Shown: positions 46,293 to 57,848 of the stretch, one piece after another
Layout of the letters: each line of letters starts with the position of its first letter
How positions within the stretch are numbered: position 1 is the stretch's first letter
NCBI GenBank assembly: GCA_003134045.1
Contig: PLAH01000040.1
Span: 1-64,000, forward strand
Direction: 5' to 3'
Source of the DNA: Gammaproteobacteria bacterium
Lineage (GTDB): Bacteria > Pseudomonadota > Gammaproteobacteria > Steroidobacterales > Steroidobacteraceae
Length of the DNA stretch: 64,000 nt
Position numbers and translations under genes: made by a program
The notes under the pieces: generated by a model
The model's database searches: none
The model's input: only the letters and a program-made list of their open reading frames with translations
What the model was told of the DNA's origin: nothing

Positions 46293-48245
46293 ATGAATAC
46301 ACCCATCAAAGTGCCGTCGGCGAATCACGCGTGGAAGATCGGCGAGTCCTTGGACTTGTACCAGGTCGAGGCGTGGGGCAAAGGTTACTTTTCGATCAAC
46401 GCCGCGGGTCACGTGGTCGTCAGACCGAGCATGGATCCGAGCCGGGAAATCGATCTGTACGACGTCGTCCAGGGATTGAAGGCGCGCGACCTGCACACGC
46501 CCGTGGTCATTCGCTTCTCCGATATCCTCGCGCATCGACTGCGCCACATCGCGGAGGCCTTCGGCACCGCGATAGCGGAGAACGGCTACAAGAATCGCTA
46601 CGCCGCGGTGTTTCCCATCAAGGTGAATCAACAACGCCTGGTGGTCGAGGAAGTCTATCGCTACGGCAAGGAGTTCGGCTTCGGACTCGAGGTGGGGTCG
46701 AAGCCCGAGTTGCTGGCGGTGATGTCGATCACGGAGAATGCGCCGGACCGCATCGTCGTGTGCAACGGCTTCAAGGACGACAGCTACATCGAAGCGGTCA
46801 TTCTTGCCACCAAACTCGGCCGCACCATCATTCCGGTGGTGGAGAATTACGAGGAGATTCACCTCATTCTGAAACACGCCGAGCGTTACGGCGTGCGGCC
46901 GAAAATCGGTGTGCGCGTGAAGCTCGCCAGCGAGGGCGCCGGCCGCTGGCGTGAATCCGCGGGCGAGAAGTCCAAATTCGGATTGTTCATCAGCGAAATA
47001 CTCGATCTGTACGCGCTGCTCAAGGAGCGCGACATGTTGGATTGCCTGCAACTCGTGCACTGCCACCCCGGCAGCCAGCTGCAGGACATCCGGCGCGTCA
47101 AAGACGCCATCAACGAGCTCTCGCACGTGTACGCCGAACTCAAGATCATGGGGGCCGGGCTCCAGTACATCGACATCGGCGGCGGCCTCGGCGTCGACTA
47201 CGACGGCAGCGGCACCAACTACGAATCCTCGATGAACTACACGCTCAACGAGTATGCCAGCGACGTGGTGTACCGCATCAAGAGCGTCTGCGACGCCCGC
47301 GGCGTGCCGCATCCCATGATCGTGAGTGAATCCGGGCGCGCCATCGCCGCGCATCACAGTCTGCTGGTCTTCGACACGCTGGGCTCGTCCAAACTCGATC
47401 AATTCCAGGTGTCGGGGCAGCCGGACCAGGATTACCACGGCGGTCAGGAGCTGCCGCAGCCCGTGCGCGATCTGTTCGACAGCTACAAGTCGGTCAATGA
47501 ACGCCGGCTCGTCGAGTGCTATCACGATGCCCTGCAGGCCCGGGAGCAGGCGCTGCAAATGTTCAATCTCGGCTATTTGAGTCTCGAGTTTCGCGGGCTG
47601 GCGGAGAAGCTGTACTGGGCGACGTGCACCAAGATTCGCGACTTCTGCCGCAAACTCGATCGCGTGCCCGAAGAGCTCGAGAACCTCGAGGACATGCTGA
47701 GCGACATCTATTTCTGCAACTTTTCCATATTCCAATCCCTGCCGGACAGCTGGGCCATCGGCCAGCTGTTCCCCATCATGCCCATCCAGCGACTGGCCGA
47801 GAAGCCGACGCGCAACGCCGTGCTGGCCGATATCACCTGCGACTCCGACGGCAAAATCGACCGCTTCGTGCATCCGCGAATCACCAAACGCACTCTTGAG
47901 GTGCATGAACTCACCGCCGGCGAGCCTTACTACCTCGCTGCCTTCCTCGTGGGGGCTTACCAGGAAACGTTGGGCGACCTGCACAATTTATTCGGCGACA
48001 CCCATGTCGTACACATCCGGCTGCAGGATGGGGGCGGCTGGTGGATCGAAGAGATCGTCAAGGGCGACACTGCCAACAAGGTGTTGGAATACATGGAATA
48101 CGATACCGACGAACTGTATCCGGGCATCGCGCGGGATTGCGAGCGGGCGGTGCAGGAAGGTCGCATGACCCTGTCGGAAGCCCAGGCGGTCAAACGCTTC
48201 TACGAGAACGAACTCAACGGCTACGCCTACCTCGAAGTCGAGTAG
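46293..48245 (+). CDS. speA: Biosynthetic arginine decarboxylase
   Basis: 650 aa; NRYAAVFPIKVNQQRLVVEEVYRYGKEFGFGLEVGSKPELLAVMS, CHPGSQLQDIRRVKDAI. Confidence 0.97.
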   Translation: MNTPIKVPSANHAWKIGESLDLYQVEAWGKGYFSINAAGHVVVRPSMDPSREIDLYDVVQGLKARDLHTPVVIRFSDILAHRLRHIAEAFGTAIAENGYKNRYAAVFPIKVNQQRLVVEEVYRYGKEFGFGLEVGSKPELLAVMSITENAPDRIVVCNGFKDDSYIEAVILATKLGRTIIPVVENYEEIHLILKHAERYGVRPKIGVRVKLASEGAGRWRESAGEKSKFGLFISEILDLYALLKERDMLDCLQLVHCHPGSQLQDIRRVKDAINELSHVYAELKIMGAGLQYIDIGGGLGVDYDGSGTNYESSMNYTLNEYASDVVYRIKSVCDARGVPHPMIVSESGRAIAAHHSLLVFDTLGSSKLDQFQVSGQPDQDYHGGQELPQPVRDLFDSYKSVNERRLVECYHDALQAREQALQMFNLGYLSLEFRGLAEKLYWATCTKIRDFCRKLDRVPEELENLEDMLSDIYFCNFSIFQSLPDSWAIGQLFPIMPIQRLAEKPTRNAVLADITCDSDGKIDRFVHPRITKRTLEVHELTAGEPYYLAAFLVGAYQETLGDLHNLFGDTHVVHIRLQDGGGWWIEEIVKGDTANKVLEYMEYDTDELYPGIARDCERAVQEGRMTLSEAQAVKRFYENELNGYAYLEVE

Positions 48246-48592
48246 CAGGCCTCGAAGCGTCGCCGACCCGAGTTCGCGTGCCGCAGGTGCGGCGACGGTC
48301 GCTCCCGCCGGGGGGCGAGATCGAGCAGCCGCCGGGCGAGCTTGCTGCGAATCTCATACCGCAGGTTCGCCAACAGCCAGCGATTAATGGCCGCGAAAGC
48401 ACAGTTTCTGGCGTTTGCCAACAATAAATCCCTGGCGTAGCATCGGTACGTAGGGTCGGCCCCTAAGCTTGAACAGGCGAAGTGCACGACCGAGGTACAG
48501 GCCGGGATGCGAGTGGATTGCGGATCGGTCTGCGTGTCGAAACCGCGTGCTAGCGGCCAGTGGCAGCGCGCACTGTTAGTGAGACCAGTTGA

Positions 48593-48904
48593 ATGACGAC
48601 GATTTACGTTGGCAATCTGCCCTTCACCGCCACAGAAGACGAAGTCCGCAGCTTGTTCGAGCGCTACGGCAAAGTTGATTCGGTCAAACTCATCAACGAT
48701 CGCGAGACCGGGCGTCCCCGGGGATTTGCGTTCGTCGACATGGGTGCCGGTGAAGCACAAAACGCGATCCAGCAAACGAATGGCTTTCAGATGGGTGGCC
48801 GGCCGCTACGGGTGAACGAGGCGCAGGAGCGGGCGCCGCGCTCTAAGCCGTCAGGTGGCGGTGGTGGTGGTGGTGGTGGTGGCGGCGGGCCGCGCCGCTG
48901 GTGA
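48593..48904 (+). CDS. RRM-domain RNA-binding protein with poly-Gly tail
   Basis: MTTIYVGNLPFTATEDEVRSLFERYGKVDSVKLINDRETGRPRGFAFVDM; G12 tail. Confidence 0.95.
   Translation: MTTIYVGNLPFTATEDEVRSLFERYGKVDSVKLINDRETGRPRGFAFVDMGAGEAQNAIQQTNGFQMGGRPLRVNEAQERAPRSKPSGGGGGGGGGGGGPRRW
48854..48889 (+). repeat. (GGN)12 trinucleotide repeat, mostly GGT, encoding poly-Gly
   Basis: GGT GGC (GGT)x7 GGC GGC GGG within the RRM gene. Confidence 0.9.
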
Positions 48905-49008
48905 CGTAGTCGTCGGATTGGCGCCCGCACCGAGCGGCTATTGACGCCAAGCAAAGCGGTGCGCGCGCGGCGCGGCGTCAACTCGTACGCGGCGCCATCT
49001 CAACGCGG

Positions 49009-49032
49009 GCTTAGGCGCTTCGGCGCCTAAGC
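49009..49032. terminator. Perfect 10-bp hairpin with TTCG tetraloop between RRM gene and convergent helicase gene
   Basis: GCTTAGGCGC-TTCG-GCGCCTAAGC; no T-tract on either side. Confidence 0.5.
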
Positions 49033-49069
49033 ATCGTGCCCCCTGCCGTTGTGATCGGCGCCTCTGCGC

Positions 49070-51157
<2,088 letters not shown>

Positions 51158-51386
51158 GAAAAACTATAACAAGCTGCTGTATGCATATCCAGATCGCGGC
51201 ATCCTGCCACAAAACCGCGTCGCACCCGCGAGAATCGCCCAGGGATGCCCGCCCGGGCAAGGAGCCGCATCACACGGTGTGTTGTCGCCGGGCGGATGCG
51301 GGCCGCAGCGCGGGCCGCGTCGCCGGGCCGCTTGCGGTTCCGCCCGCAATTATCATCAAATCGCTTTTTCACCATCAAGGCCGACC

Positions 51387-51920
51387 ATGCTCAAACCGAC
51401 CCCGATCGCGAGTCATCCCATCCATCGAGGCCGCGTCATCGCGGTATCCACCGAAATTCTGCGCTATGCCAACGGCCGTGAGCACGAATTGGATTTCGTG
51501 CGCCACCCCGGTGCCGCGGCCGTGGTAGCGGTGGATGAGGCGAATCGGGTCTGCGTCGTGCGCCAGTACCGTCACGGTGTCGCCGACTTTCTATGGGAGG
51601 TTCCTGCCGGCAAACTCGACCCGGGCGAAGCGCCGGCAGCCTGCGCGGTGCGCGAACTGGCGGAGGAAACGGGGGTAACGGCGCGAACTTGGACGCCCCT
51701 GGGCCTATTCCTTCCCGCGCCCGGCATCTTCACCGAAGTGATCCATCTCTATCTTGCCCAGGGGCTTGAGATCGGCGCGCCCGCACCCGATGTGGACGAG
51801 GAATTGGAACTGCAATGGCTGCCCTTCGACGAGGCCGTCGCACGGGTTCAGCGCGGCGAATGGAACGACGGGAAAACAGCCATGGCGCTGATGCGTGCCC
51901 AATATCTCCTGCAATTGTGA
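51387..51920 (+). CDS. NUDIX hydrolase, ADP-ribose pyrophosphatase-like
   Basis: VPAGKLDPGEAPAACAVRELAEETGVTARTWTPLG. Confidence 0.93.
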   Translation: MLKPTPIASHPIHRGRVIAVSTEILRYANGREHELDFVRHPGAAAVVAVDEANRVCVVRQYRHGVADFLWEVPAGKLDPGEAPAACAVRELAEETGVTARTWTPLGLFLPAPGIFTEVIHLYLAQGLEIGAPAPDVDEELELQWLPFDEAVARVQRGEWNDGKTAMALMRAQYLLQL

Positions 51921-51983
51921 CGCCTCGCTGACTTTGGGAGGTTCCGGGTTGACTTGCACCGGCCATGCCCTAAAAAGGTAAGG

Positions 51984-52394
51984 GTGAGCAAAGATAACTC
52001 GAAACCGGCGGTTGACGCGCAGAACGGCGGCGGCGCGCCTGCGTCGAAACGCGAGGAGTCGGTGACCACCAACGTGTCCGGCCGGGTCAAACACGACGAT
52101 CGCGGCAACGCCATCTGGGAATGGGCCATGGCGACGGGCACGTTCGGCACCGAAGGCACGACGCAGCGGCTGAAGAAGCTGGACAACCCGATGCTGTCCC
52201 TGGCCGAGGACGCACCGTCGCCGCTCGACATCGTCAAGAAGAATCCGCACGGCGCGGTCAAGGGATACAGTCCCTACGACAGCGGACTTCTCGCCAAGAA
52301 GGAGGCGGCTCCTCGCAAGAAGGACCTCCGGAAGCTGGGCGAATGGCTCAAGCTCAAGAAGCAAGTCGACGGCAATGAGGTGGGCGAGGACTGA
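51984..52394 (+). CDS. Hypothetical protein
   Basis: VSKDNSKPAVDAQNGGG...GRVKHDDRGNAIWEWAMATGTFGTEGTTQRLKKLDNPMLSLAED; GTG start. Confidence 0.7.
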   Translation: MSKDNSKPAVDAQNGGGAPASKREESVTTNVSGRVKHDDRGNAIWEWAMATGTFGTEGTTQRLKKLDNPMLSLAEDAPSPLDIVKKNPHGAVKGYSPYDSGLLAKKEAAPRKKDLRKLGEWLKLKKQVDGNEVGED

Positions 52395-52433
52395 TATTCG
52401 GCGCTGTGATGGCGACCGGTTCGCGGCTCGCCC

Positions 52434-53093
52434 TCAAGCGAGCGCATGGCGCAGCTTTGCCGCCGACCCCAGCCGATAGAACTTGCGCAATTCCCGCAGC
52501 AGCGCCTCGGTGCGCGCCGCGCCGCGCTGCACGAAGCGGCGCTCCAATCGCCGGCAATACTGGGCCGCGCAGCGGTGCGCCGTGCGGTAACGCGCGTATT
52601 GCTCCGGCTCCAGACGCGAATCGAACCTCACCCGGTCGAACAGCCGGCCATGCACCTGGGCGGGAAAAACGCCGCCTTGCTGGTGGGCGACCAGGAAAAC
52701 CGTCGCCGCGTACTTATCGACCTCCGCCTGCGTCTCCAATTCCAGCAGCGACACCGGCGCATCCCCATCCAGCCGCCACGCGGCGTAGACGAAATGGCTG
52801 ACCCCCTCGAGAGCCGTGCAATAGTCGGCCAGGTTCGTCTCGGTCAGCGAGCCCAGCGGATCGGCCTTTTCCAGGCGCTTCAGCAAACTCGGATCGAGAT
52901 ACAGCGACACGCCGGCACCATCCGCGGTCTCGGCAACCAGCAATTCCTCGTCCAGTATCCGCGTCTCGTTGCTGCGGGTGATGCCGCCCAACGCGCGCCG
53001 GTCGGTCACCAGAAAATCGTAGACATCGTACTCGACGTTGACGTCGTAGAGTTTGCCCAACAGCGATTGCATCCCGCGCAGCACCGTGCTCAA
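52434..53093 (-). CDS. Conserved-looking hypothetical protein
   Basis: 219 aa; MSTVLRGMQSLLGKLYDVNVEYDVYDFLVTDRRALGG; co-directional with 53104-53733. Confidence 0.75.
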   Translation of the reverse strand: MSTVLRGMQSLLGKLYDVNVEYDVYDFLVTDRRALGGITRSNETRILDEELLVAETADGAGVSLYLDPSLLKRLEKADPLGSLTETNLADYCTALEGVSHFVYAAWRLDGDAPVSLLELETQAEVDKYAATVFLVAHQQGGVFPAQVHGRLFDRVRFDSRLEPEQYARYRTAHRCAAQYCRRLERRFVQRGAARTEALLRELRKFYRLGSAAKLRHALA

Positions 53094-53103
53094 GGCAAGG
53101 CTC

Positions 53104-53733
53104 CTAGTGCTCGCGCCGGCAGCCGCCCTGCTTGACCGCCTGCACTCCGAGCTTGTTCAACAGACCGTACGCCCGGGGACTGCCGGTCTTCATCCACACC
53201 TCGTAGAGCCTCAAGATATCCGCGTCGGTGTGCCGATACGACATCTCGCTGACTTCGTTGAGCGCATCGACCAGCCGCTGAAATTTTTGCGCCAATTGCG
53301 CGTAGATGGACGCCACGCAGCGGCCCGACAGCGAACGCTGCATGGTATCCGCGAGCGAACTGTAGGCATTGCCGCCCATGGCGATGTGGTAGTCGATGTC
53401 GATCAGCTTGCGGGCGAAGCTGCGCGCGAAGAATCCGGCGATGAACAGCGACACGTCGCCGAGGCGCTGCAGACTGCGCTGCCGGGCGAGCGCGGTCGGC
53501 GCTTCGAGCGCATCCGCCAGCATGTGCGCGAGCGGCTTGATGCGCAGACCTTCCGCGGTGCGTTCGTAGAGCGCGTCGGCGCGCGAGAACATGGTCAGCA
53601 GATTGACGACGTACTGTTCGGCCTGCTCGTCGATGCCCAGTCGTTGACGTTCGCTCGCGGCGTGAAATGCGTCACGAAAGAACTCGCGCAGCGAACTGAC
53701 CGCGACCAAGGATCCTGCAGACATCGCTTGCAT
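53104..53733 (-). CDS. Conserved-looking hypothetical protein
   Basis: 209 aa; SLREFFRDAFHAASERQRLGIDEQAEQYVVNLLTMFSRADALYERTAEGLRIKPLAHMLADALEA. Confidence 0.75.
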   Translation of the reverse strand: MQAMSAGSLVAVSSLREFFRDAFHAASERQRLGIDEQAEQYVVNLLTMFSRADALYERTAEGLRIKPLAHMLADALEAPTALARQRSLQRLGDVSLFIAGFFARSFARKLIDIDYHIAMGGNAYSSLADTMQRSLSGRCVASIYAQLAQKFQRLVDALNEVSEMSYRHTDADILRLYEVWMKTGSPRAYGLLNKLGVQAVKQGGCRREH

Positions 53734-53887
53734 GATGGCGTCCTTTTTGTGACCGATACCATCCTATCGACATTGCGGCAATGAAGTGAAGTGGGAAAGG
53801 CACTGATAATTCCAGGTTTTTTCAATCAGCAGTCGACCCCGTAGGCTGCCAATCGACTTGAGCGGGCGGCGGCGCATCTCAATGGTG

Positions 53888-54586
53888 CTAAAGAATTTCC
53901 GCGAGCGTCGAGATGGTGCGTAGAGGCGGTGCGAACTGCGGCGGCCACAGGCGCGCCTCTCGATTGAGCCACGCCGCCTGCATGCCGGCCTGGGTCGCGC
54001 CGACCACGTCCGCAAGAGGATCGTCGCCCACGTGCAGCACCTCGATCGGTTCCACCCCCGCGACACGCAGCAGATGCGCGAAGATTCTGGCGTCCGGTTT
54101 GGCCGCACCGGCCGCCGCGGCCGTGACATGGCCGTCGAACAGATCATCGATGCCACAGCGCCGCAGATCGGCGTTGCCGTTGCTCACGGCAAACAGTCGA
54201 TACTTGCCGCGCAGCCGATGCAGCGCGGGCCGCACGTCGTCGTAGAACTGCACGCGGTTGCGCGCGGCGAAAAATATTTCCATTGCCGCATCGACCGGCC
54301 CAACTGCCGCATCGATCGGCCCATCCGCATCCGCATAACCGGCCGCCGCGAACTGCTCGTCGAGCGCGCGTCGGCGCAGAAACGTCATGTCGTGGCTCTG
54401 TTCCGGGAACTGCGCGGCAACGCGAGCGCGCATCGCCCGCATGCTGTCGACATCGTGACCTAGGCTCACGCGCGGATGACGCGCACGAAGCCAGCTCAGC
54501 AACGCACTTTCCGCGGCGGCGATGACCGGCCCCACGGGCCATAGGGTGTCGTCCAGATCCAGGCTGATGACTCGCGGCGTGATCAT
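53888..54586 (-). CDS. HAD-family phosphatase
   Basis: VISLDLDDTLWPVGPVIAAAE, LFAVSNGNADLRRCGI, AAKPDARIFAHLLRVAGVEPIEVLHVGDDPLADVVGA. Confidence 0.92.
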   Translation of the reverse strand: MITPRVISLDLDDTLWPVGPVIAAAESALLSWLRARHPRVSLGHDVDSMRAMRARVAAQFPEQSHDMTFLRRRALDEQFAAAGYADADGPIDAAVGPVDAAMEIFFAARNRVQFYDDVRPALHRLRGKYRLFAVSNGNADLRRCGIDDLFDGHVTAAAAGAAKPDARIFAHLLRVAGVEPIEVLHVGDDPLADVVGATQAGMQAAWLNREARLWPPQFAPPLRTISTLAEIL

Positions 54587-54650
54587 GTCGGAAGATTCTA
54601 CCTTGCTCGGCTACAATGCCGGGCGATGGGATTTAAGGGAGACCAAAGGT

Positions 54651-56810
54651 ATGCGCGTCGATCGGTTGTCGGCTTGGATGGCGGTTGCGGCCTGCACCCT
54701 GGGATCGATGTTTGCCGCCGCCGCTGCCGCGCCCGCCGATGCGAGCCAGCCCTTCGGCATTCGAGACCTGGTTCGGTTGGAGCGCCTGTCCGACCTCGCG
54801 GTCTCCCCCGACGGCAAGCGGGTGGCGTACACGCTTCGCGGCACCGACATGGATGCGAACAAGGGCCGCACCGGGATCTGGTTGCTCGACACCCAGAAGC
54901 GCAACGCGGCGGCCGCGCGGCTCACCGATCTCGCGGCCAATGCCAGTTCGGCCGAATGGAGCGCGGACGGCCGGTATGTGTATTTCCTGTCGAACCGCAG
55001 CGGCTCCAGCCAAGTATGGCGCGGCGACGCCCGCTGGCTCGACGTTCGCTCCGGCGATTCCCGCCGGAACGACGCCCGGCATGGCGACGTCGCGCGCGAT
55101 GACGCCGAGCCCTCCGATGCGCAGCAGATCACCAATCTGCCGCTCGACGTCGGCAGCTTTCGCGTGTCCCCGTCCGCCGATCGGCTGCTGGTGAGCATGG
55201 AGGTGTTCATCGATTGCACCGACCTCGCGTGCACCAAGCAACGGCTGGATGCGCTTGCGCTCGCGCCGGCTCACGGCGTGCTGTACGACAAACTCTTCGT
55301 GCGGCATTGGGATACCTGGAGCGATGGCCGGCGCTCGCAGCTGTTCAGTGTCGCCCTCGATGCGTCCGGCCTCGCCAACGGCACGCCGCTCAACTTGAGC
55401 GGCGGCATGGACGGCGATGTGCCAGGCAAGCCTTTCGGCGGGCGTGAAGATTACGCATTCAGCCCGGACGGCCGCAACGTCGCCTTTTCCATGCGCTTAG
55501 GGTCAGCGGGCGAGCCTTGGTCGACCAACTTCGACATTTACGAGGTCGCCGCCGGCGGCGGGAAGCCGCAGAACTTGACCGGCGAGAATCCCGCATGGGA
55601 CGGCCAGCCGGCATTCTCTCCGGACGGCACGCAACTCGCCTATGTGGCGACGGATCGTCCCGGATTCGAGGCGGACCGATTCCATCTGGTGCTGTTGAAC
55701 CTCGCATCCGGCATCAAGCGCCCGCTCACGCAAGGTTGGGATCGGTCGATCTCGAGCTTCGCCTGGTCGCCCGACGGCAAGACGCTGTTTGCCACCGCAG
55801 ACCATCTGGGGCAGCACCCGCTGTGGGCGATCGATGTCGGTACGGGACACGCCTCCGCGATCACCGGCGACGGCGAAGTGGAAGGCTTCGCCGTGGGACC
55901 ACGGCAACTGTTCTTCACCTCGAGCGACCTTAGGGATCCGGCCGACATGTACTCGGTGGGCTTCGCCGGCGGCAAGGCACGCCAACTCACGCATCTGAAC
56001 CAAGCGGCCCTGGCGCAACGCAAACTGGGCGACTACGAGCAATTCGAGTTTCCCGGCTGGAACGACGAGAACGTATTCGGCTACGTGGTCAAACCCGTCG
56101 ACTTCAAGCGCGACGGACATTATCCGGTGGCGTTCGTGGTGCATGGCGGCCCGCAAGGAAGCATGGCGAACCTGTGGCACTATCGTTGGAACGCGCAGAG
56201 TCTGGCGGGGGCAGGCTACGGCGTCGTGATGATCGATTTTCACGGATCGACCGGTTACGGGCAGGCGTTCACCGATTCGATCAGCGGCGACTGGGGCGGC
56301 AAGCCGCTCGAGGATCTGAAACTTGGGCTGGCGGCCGCGCTGAAGAGATACCCCTGGCTGGACGGCGATCGCATGTGCGCCTTGGGCGGCTCGTATGGCG
56401 GTTACATGATGAATTGGATCGCGGGTCAGTGGCCCGATCGCTTCAAATGCATCGTCACGCACGACGGCATCTTCGACAATCGCAGCATGTACTACTCCAC
56501 CGAGGAATTATGGTTTCCCGAGTGGGAGAACGGCGGTCCCGAATTTCTGAATCCGGCGGCCTACGCGAAGCACAATCCCGTCGATTTCGTGAATCGATGG
56601 AAGACGCCCACCCTGGTCATCCATGGCCAGCTCGACTATCGCGTTCCCTACGAACAAGGCCTGGCGGTCTACACCGCACTGCAGCGGCGCGGGGTGCCGA
56701 GCGAACTGCTGTACTTTCCCGATGAGAATCACTGGGTGCTGAAGCCGGCCAACAGCATCCAATGGTATGACAGCGTCATCGCCTGGATGGATCGCTGGAC
56801 GCGCCGGTAG
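54651..56810 (+). CDS. S9 family (prolyl oligopeptidase / acylaminoacyl-peptidase-like) secreted peptidase
   Basis: Signal peptide, WD-like propeller repeats (LAVSPDGKRVAYT), GGSYGGYMMNWIAGQWPDRFKCIVTHDGIFD catalytic Ser, DYRVP, DENHWV. Confidence 0.95.
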   Translation: MRVDRLSAWMAVAACTLGSMFAAAAAAPADASQPFGIRDLVRLERLSDLAVSPDGKRVAYTLRGTDMDANKGRTGIWLLDTQKRNAAAARLTDLAANASSAEWSADGRYVYFLSNRSGSSQVWRGDARWLDVRSGDSRRNDARHGDVARDDAEPSDAQQITNLPLDVGSFRVSPSADRLLVSMEVFIDCTDLACTKQRLDALALAPAHGVLYDKLFVRHWDTWSDGRRSQLFSVALDASGLANGTPLNLSGGMDGDVPGKPFGGREDYAFSPDGRNVAFSMRLGSAGEPWSTNFDIYEVAAGGGKPQNLTGENPAWDGQPAFSPDGTQLAYVATDRPGFEADRFHLVLLNLASGIKRPLTQGWDRSISSFAWSPDGKTLFATADHLGQHPLWAIDVGTGHASAITGDGEVEGFAVGPRQLFFTSSDLRDPADMYSVGFAGGKARQLTHLNQAALAQRKLGDYEQFEFPGWNDENVFGYVVKPVDFKRDGHYPVAFVVHGGPQGSMANLWHYRWNAQSLAGAGYGVVMIDFHGSTGYGQAFTDSISGDWGGKPLEDLKLGLAAALKRYPWLDGDRMCALGGSYGGYMMNWIAGQWPDRFKCIVTHDGIFDNRSMYYSTEELWFPEWENGGPEFLNPAAYAKHNPVDFVNRWKTPTLVIHGQLDYRVPYEQGLAVYTALQRRGVPSELLYFPDENHWVLKPANSIQWYDSVIAWMDRWTRR
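55020..55124 (+). repeat. 15-nt (pentapeptide) tandem repeat insertion in S9 peptidase
   Basis: RGDAR-WLDVR-SGDSR-RNDAR-HGDVA-RDDAE-PSDAQ, Asp at position 3 of all 7 units. Confidence 0.8.
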
Positions 56811-56813
56811 CCG

Positions 56814-57848
56814 CTACGACTCGACGCCTCGCCACGCGGCCGGGTAGTTCGTGCCCAGCTGCAGGATGCGGTTCAGAACGTCGCGATAGCGCATGCCGGC
56901 GGTGAGCGCCGACTGTGAAAAATCCTCCGCCATGGAGATGTTGGGATTGGCGTTCGCCTCCAGCACGTACAGCGCACCGTCCGCGCGCAGACGGAAATCC
57001 ATACGCGCATAGCCCGTCAGGTACAGGGCGCGAAAGATTCTCTTCGTGAGCTGCTCGAGCCTGGCCGTCGTGCCCTCAGGCAGGCCGGCCGCCGCCGCGG
57101 TGGTGATGCCGTACTTTTCTTGATATCGCCGGTCCCATTTGACCTTGCGGGTGGCGATGGCCGGCAGGCTCTCCGGCAGCGACCCGAATCTCATCTCCCA
57201 CACCGGCAGCACTTTCAGCCGATCGTTGCCGATGACGCCCACGTAGAGTTCCCGGCCTTCGATGTACTCCTCGACCAAGGCGTCGGAGTGCGTTTGATCG
57301 TGTATGAACGCAATGCGCTCCGCCAGCTGCTTCGGGTCCGTCACCACGGATGCGTGCGCGATGCCGAGCGAGGCGTCCTCGGTGGAGGACTTGACGAACA
57401 ACGGAAAGTTCAGCTTCTTCGGAATCCGCGGTTTACGGCCGCGGGGGAACACCAGGAACTGCGGGGTGGGAATGCGGTGATAGGACAGGAGCTGCTTCGA
57501 CAGCACCTTGTCCCGCGACAACAGCATTCCTCGCGGATTGCAGCCGGTGTACGGCTGGCGCATCAATTCCAGGAAAGCGACCACATGCTGGTCGTAGGTG
57601 CCGATGCCGTCGAACTCCTCGAGCAGATTGAAGACGATATCGGGCTTCCAGTCGATGATGGCGCGGCGCAGCTCCGAGAGGCTGTCCGACATTCCCAGCG
57701 GCATGACTTCGTGGCCCGCCGCTTTCAAATGGGTGATCACGTCGTATTCGGTGCGCCATTCGTCGATCTCCTTCTCGGTGGCCCCGACCAGCGAGTCGGG
57801 CGGCACGAGGGTGGAGTGCACCAGCACCAGCGCGCGCTGTTTCTTCAC
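56814..57848 (-). CDS. D-Ala-D-Ala-ligase-like ATP-grasp enzyme
   Basis: PYTGCNPRGMLLSRDKVLSKQLLSYHRIPTPQFLVF, FPLFVKSSTEDASLGI, LVEEYIEGRELYVGVIG, YARMDFRLRADGALYVLEANANPNIS; GTG start overlaps upstream TGA. Confidence 0.9.
   Translation of the reverse strand: MKKQRALVLVHSTLVPPDSLVGATEKEIDEWRTEYDVITHLKAAGHEVMPLGMSDSLSELRRAIIDWKPDIVFNLLEEFDGIGTYDQHVVAFLELMRQPYTGCNPRGMLLSRDKVLSKQLLSYHRIPTPQFLVFPRGRKPRIPKKLNFPLFVKSSTEDASLGIAHASVVTDPKQLAERIAFIHDQTHSDALVEEYIEGRELYVGVIGNDRLKVLPVWEMRFGSLPESLPAIATRKVKWDRRYQEKYGITTAAAAGLPEGTTARLEQLTKRIFRALYLTGYARMDFRLRADGALYVLEANANPNISMAEDFSQSALTAGMRYRDVLNRILQLGTNYPAAWRGVES

Noticed and set aside
46257-47984. 575-aa minus-strand ORF opposite speA
   Set aside because: Shadow ORF of conserved speA
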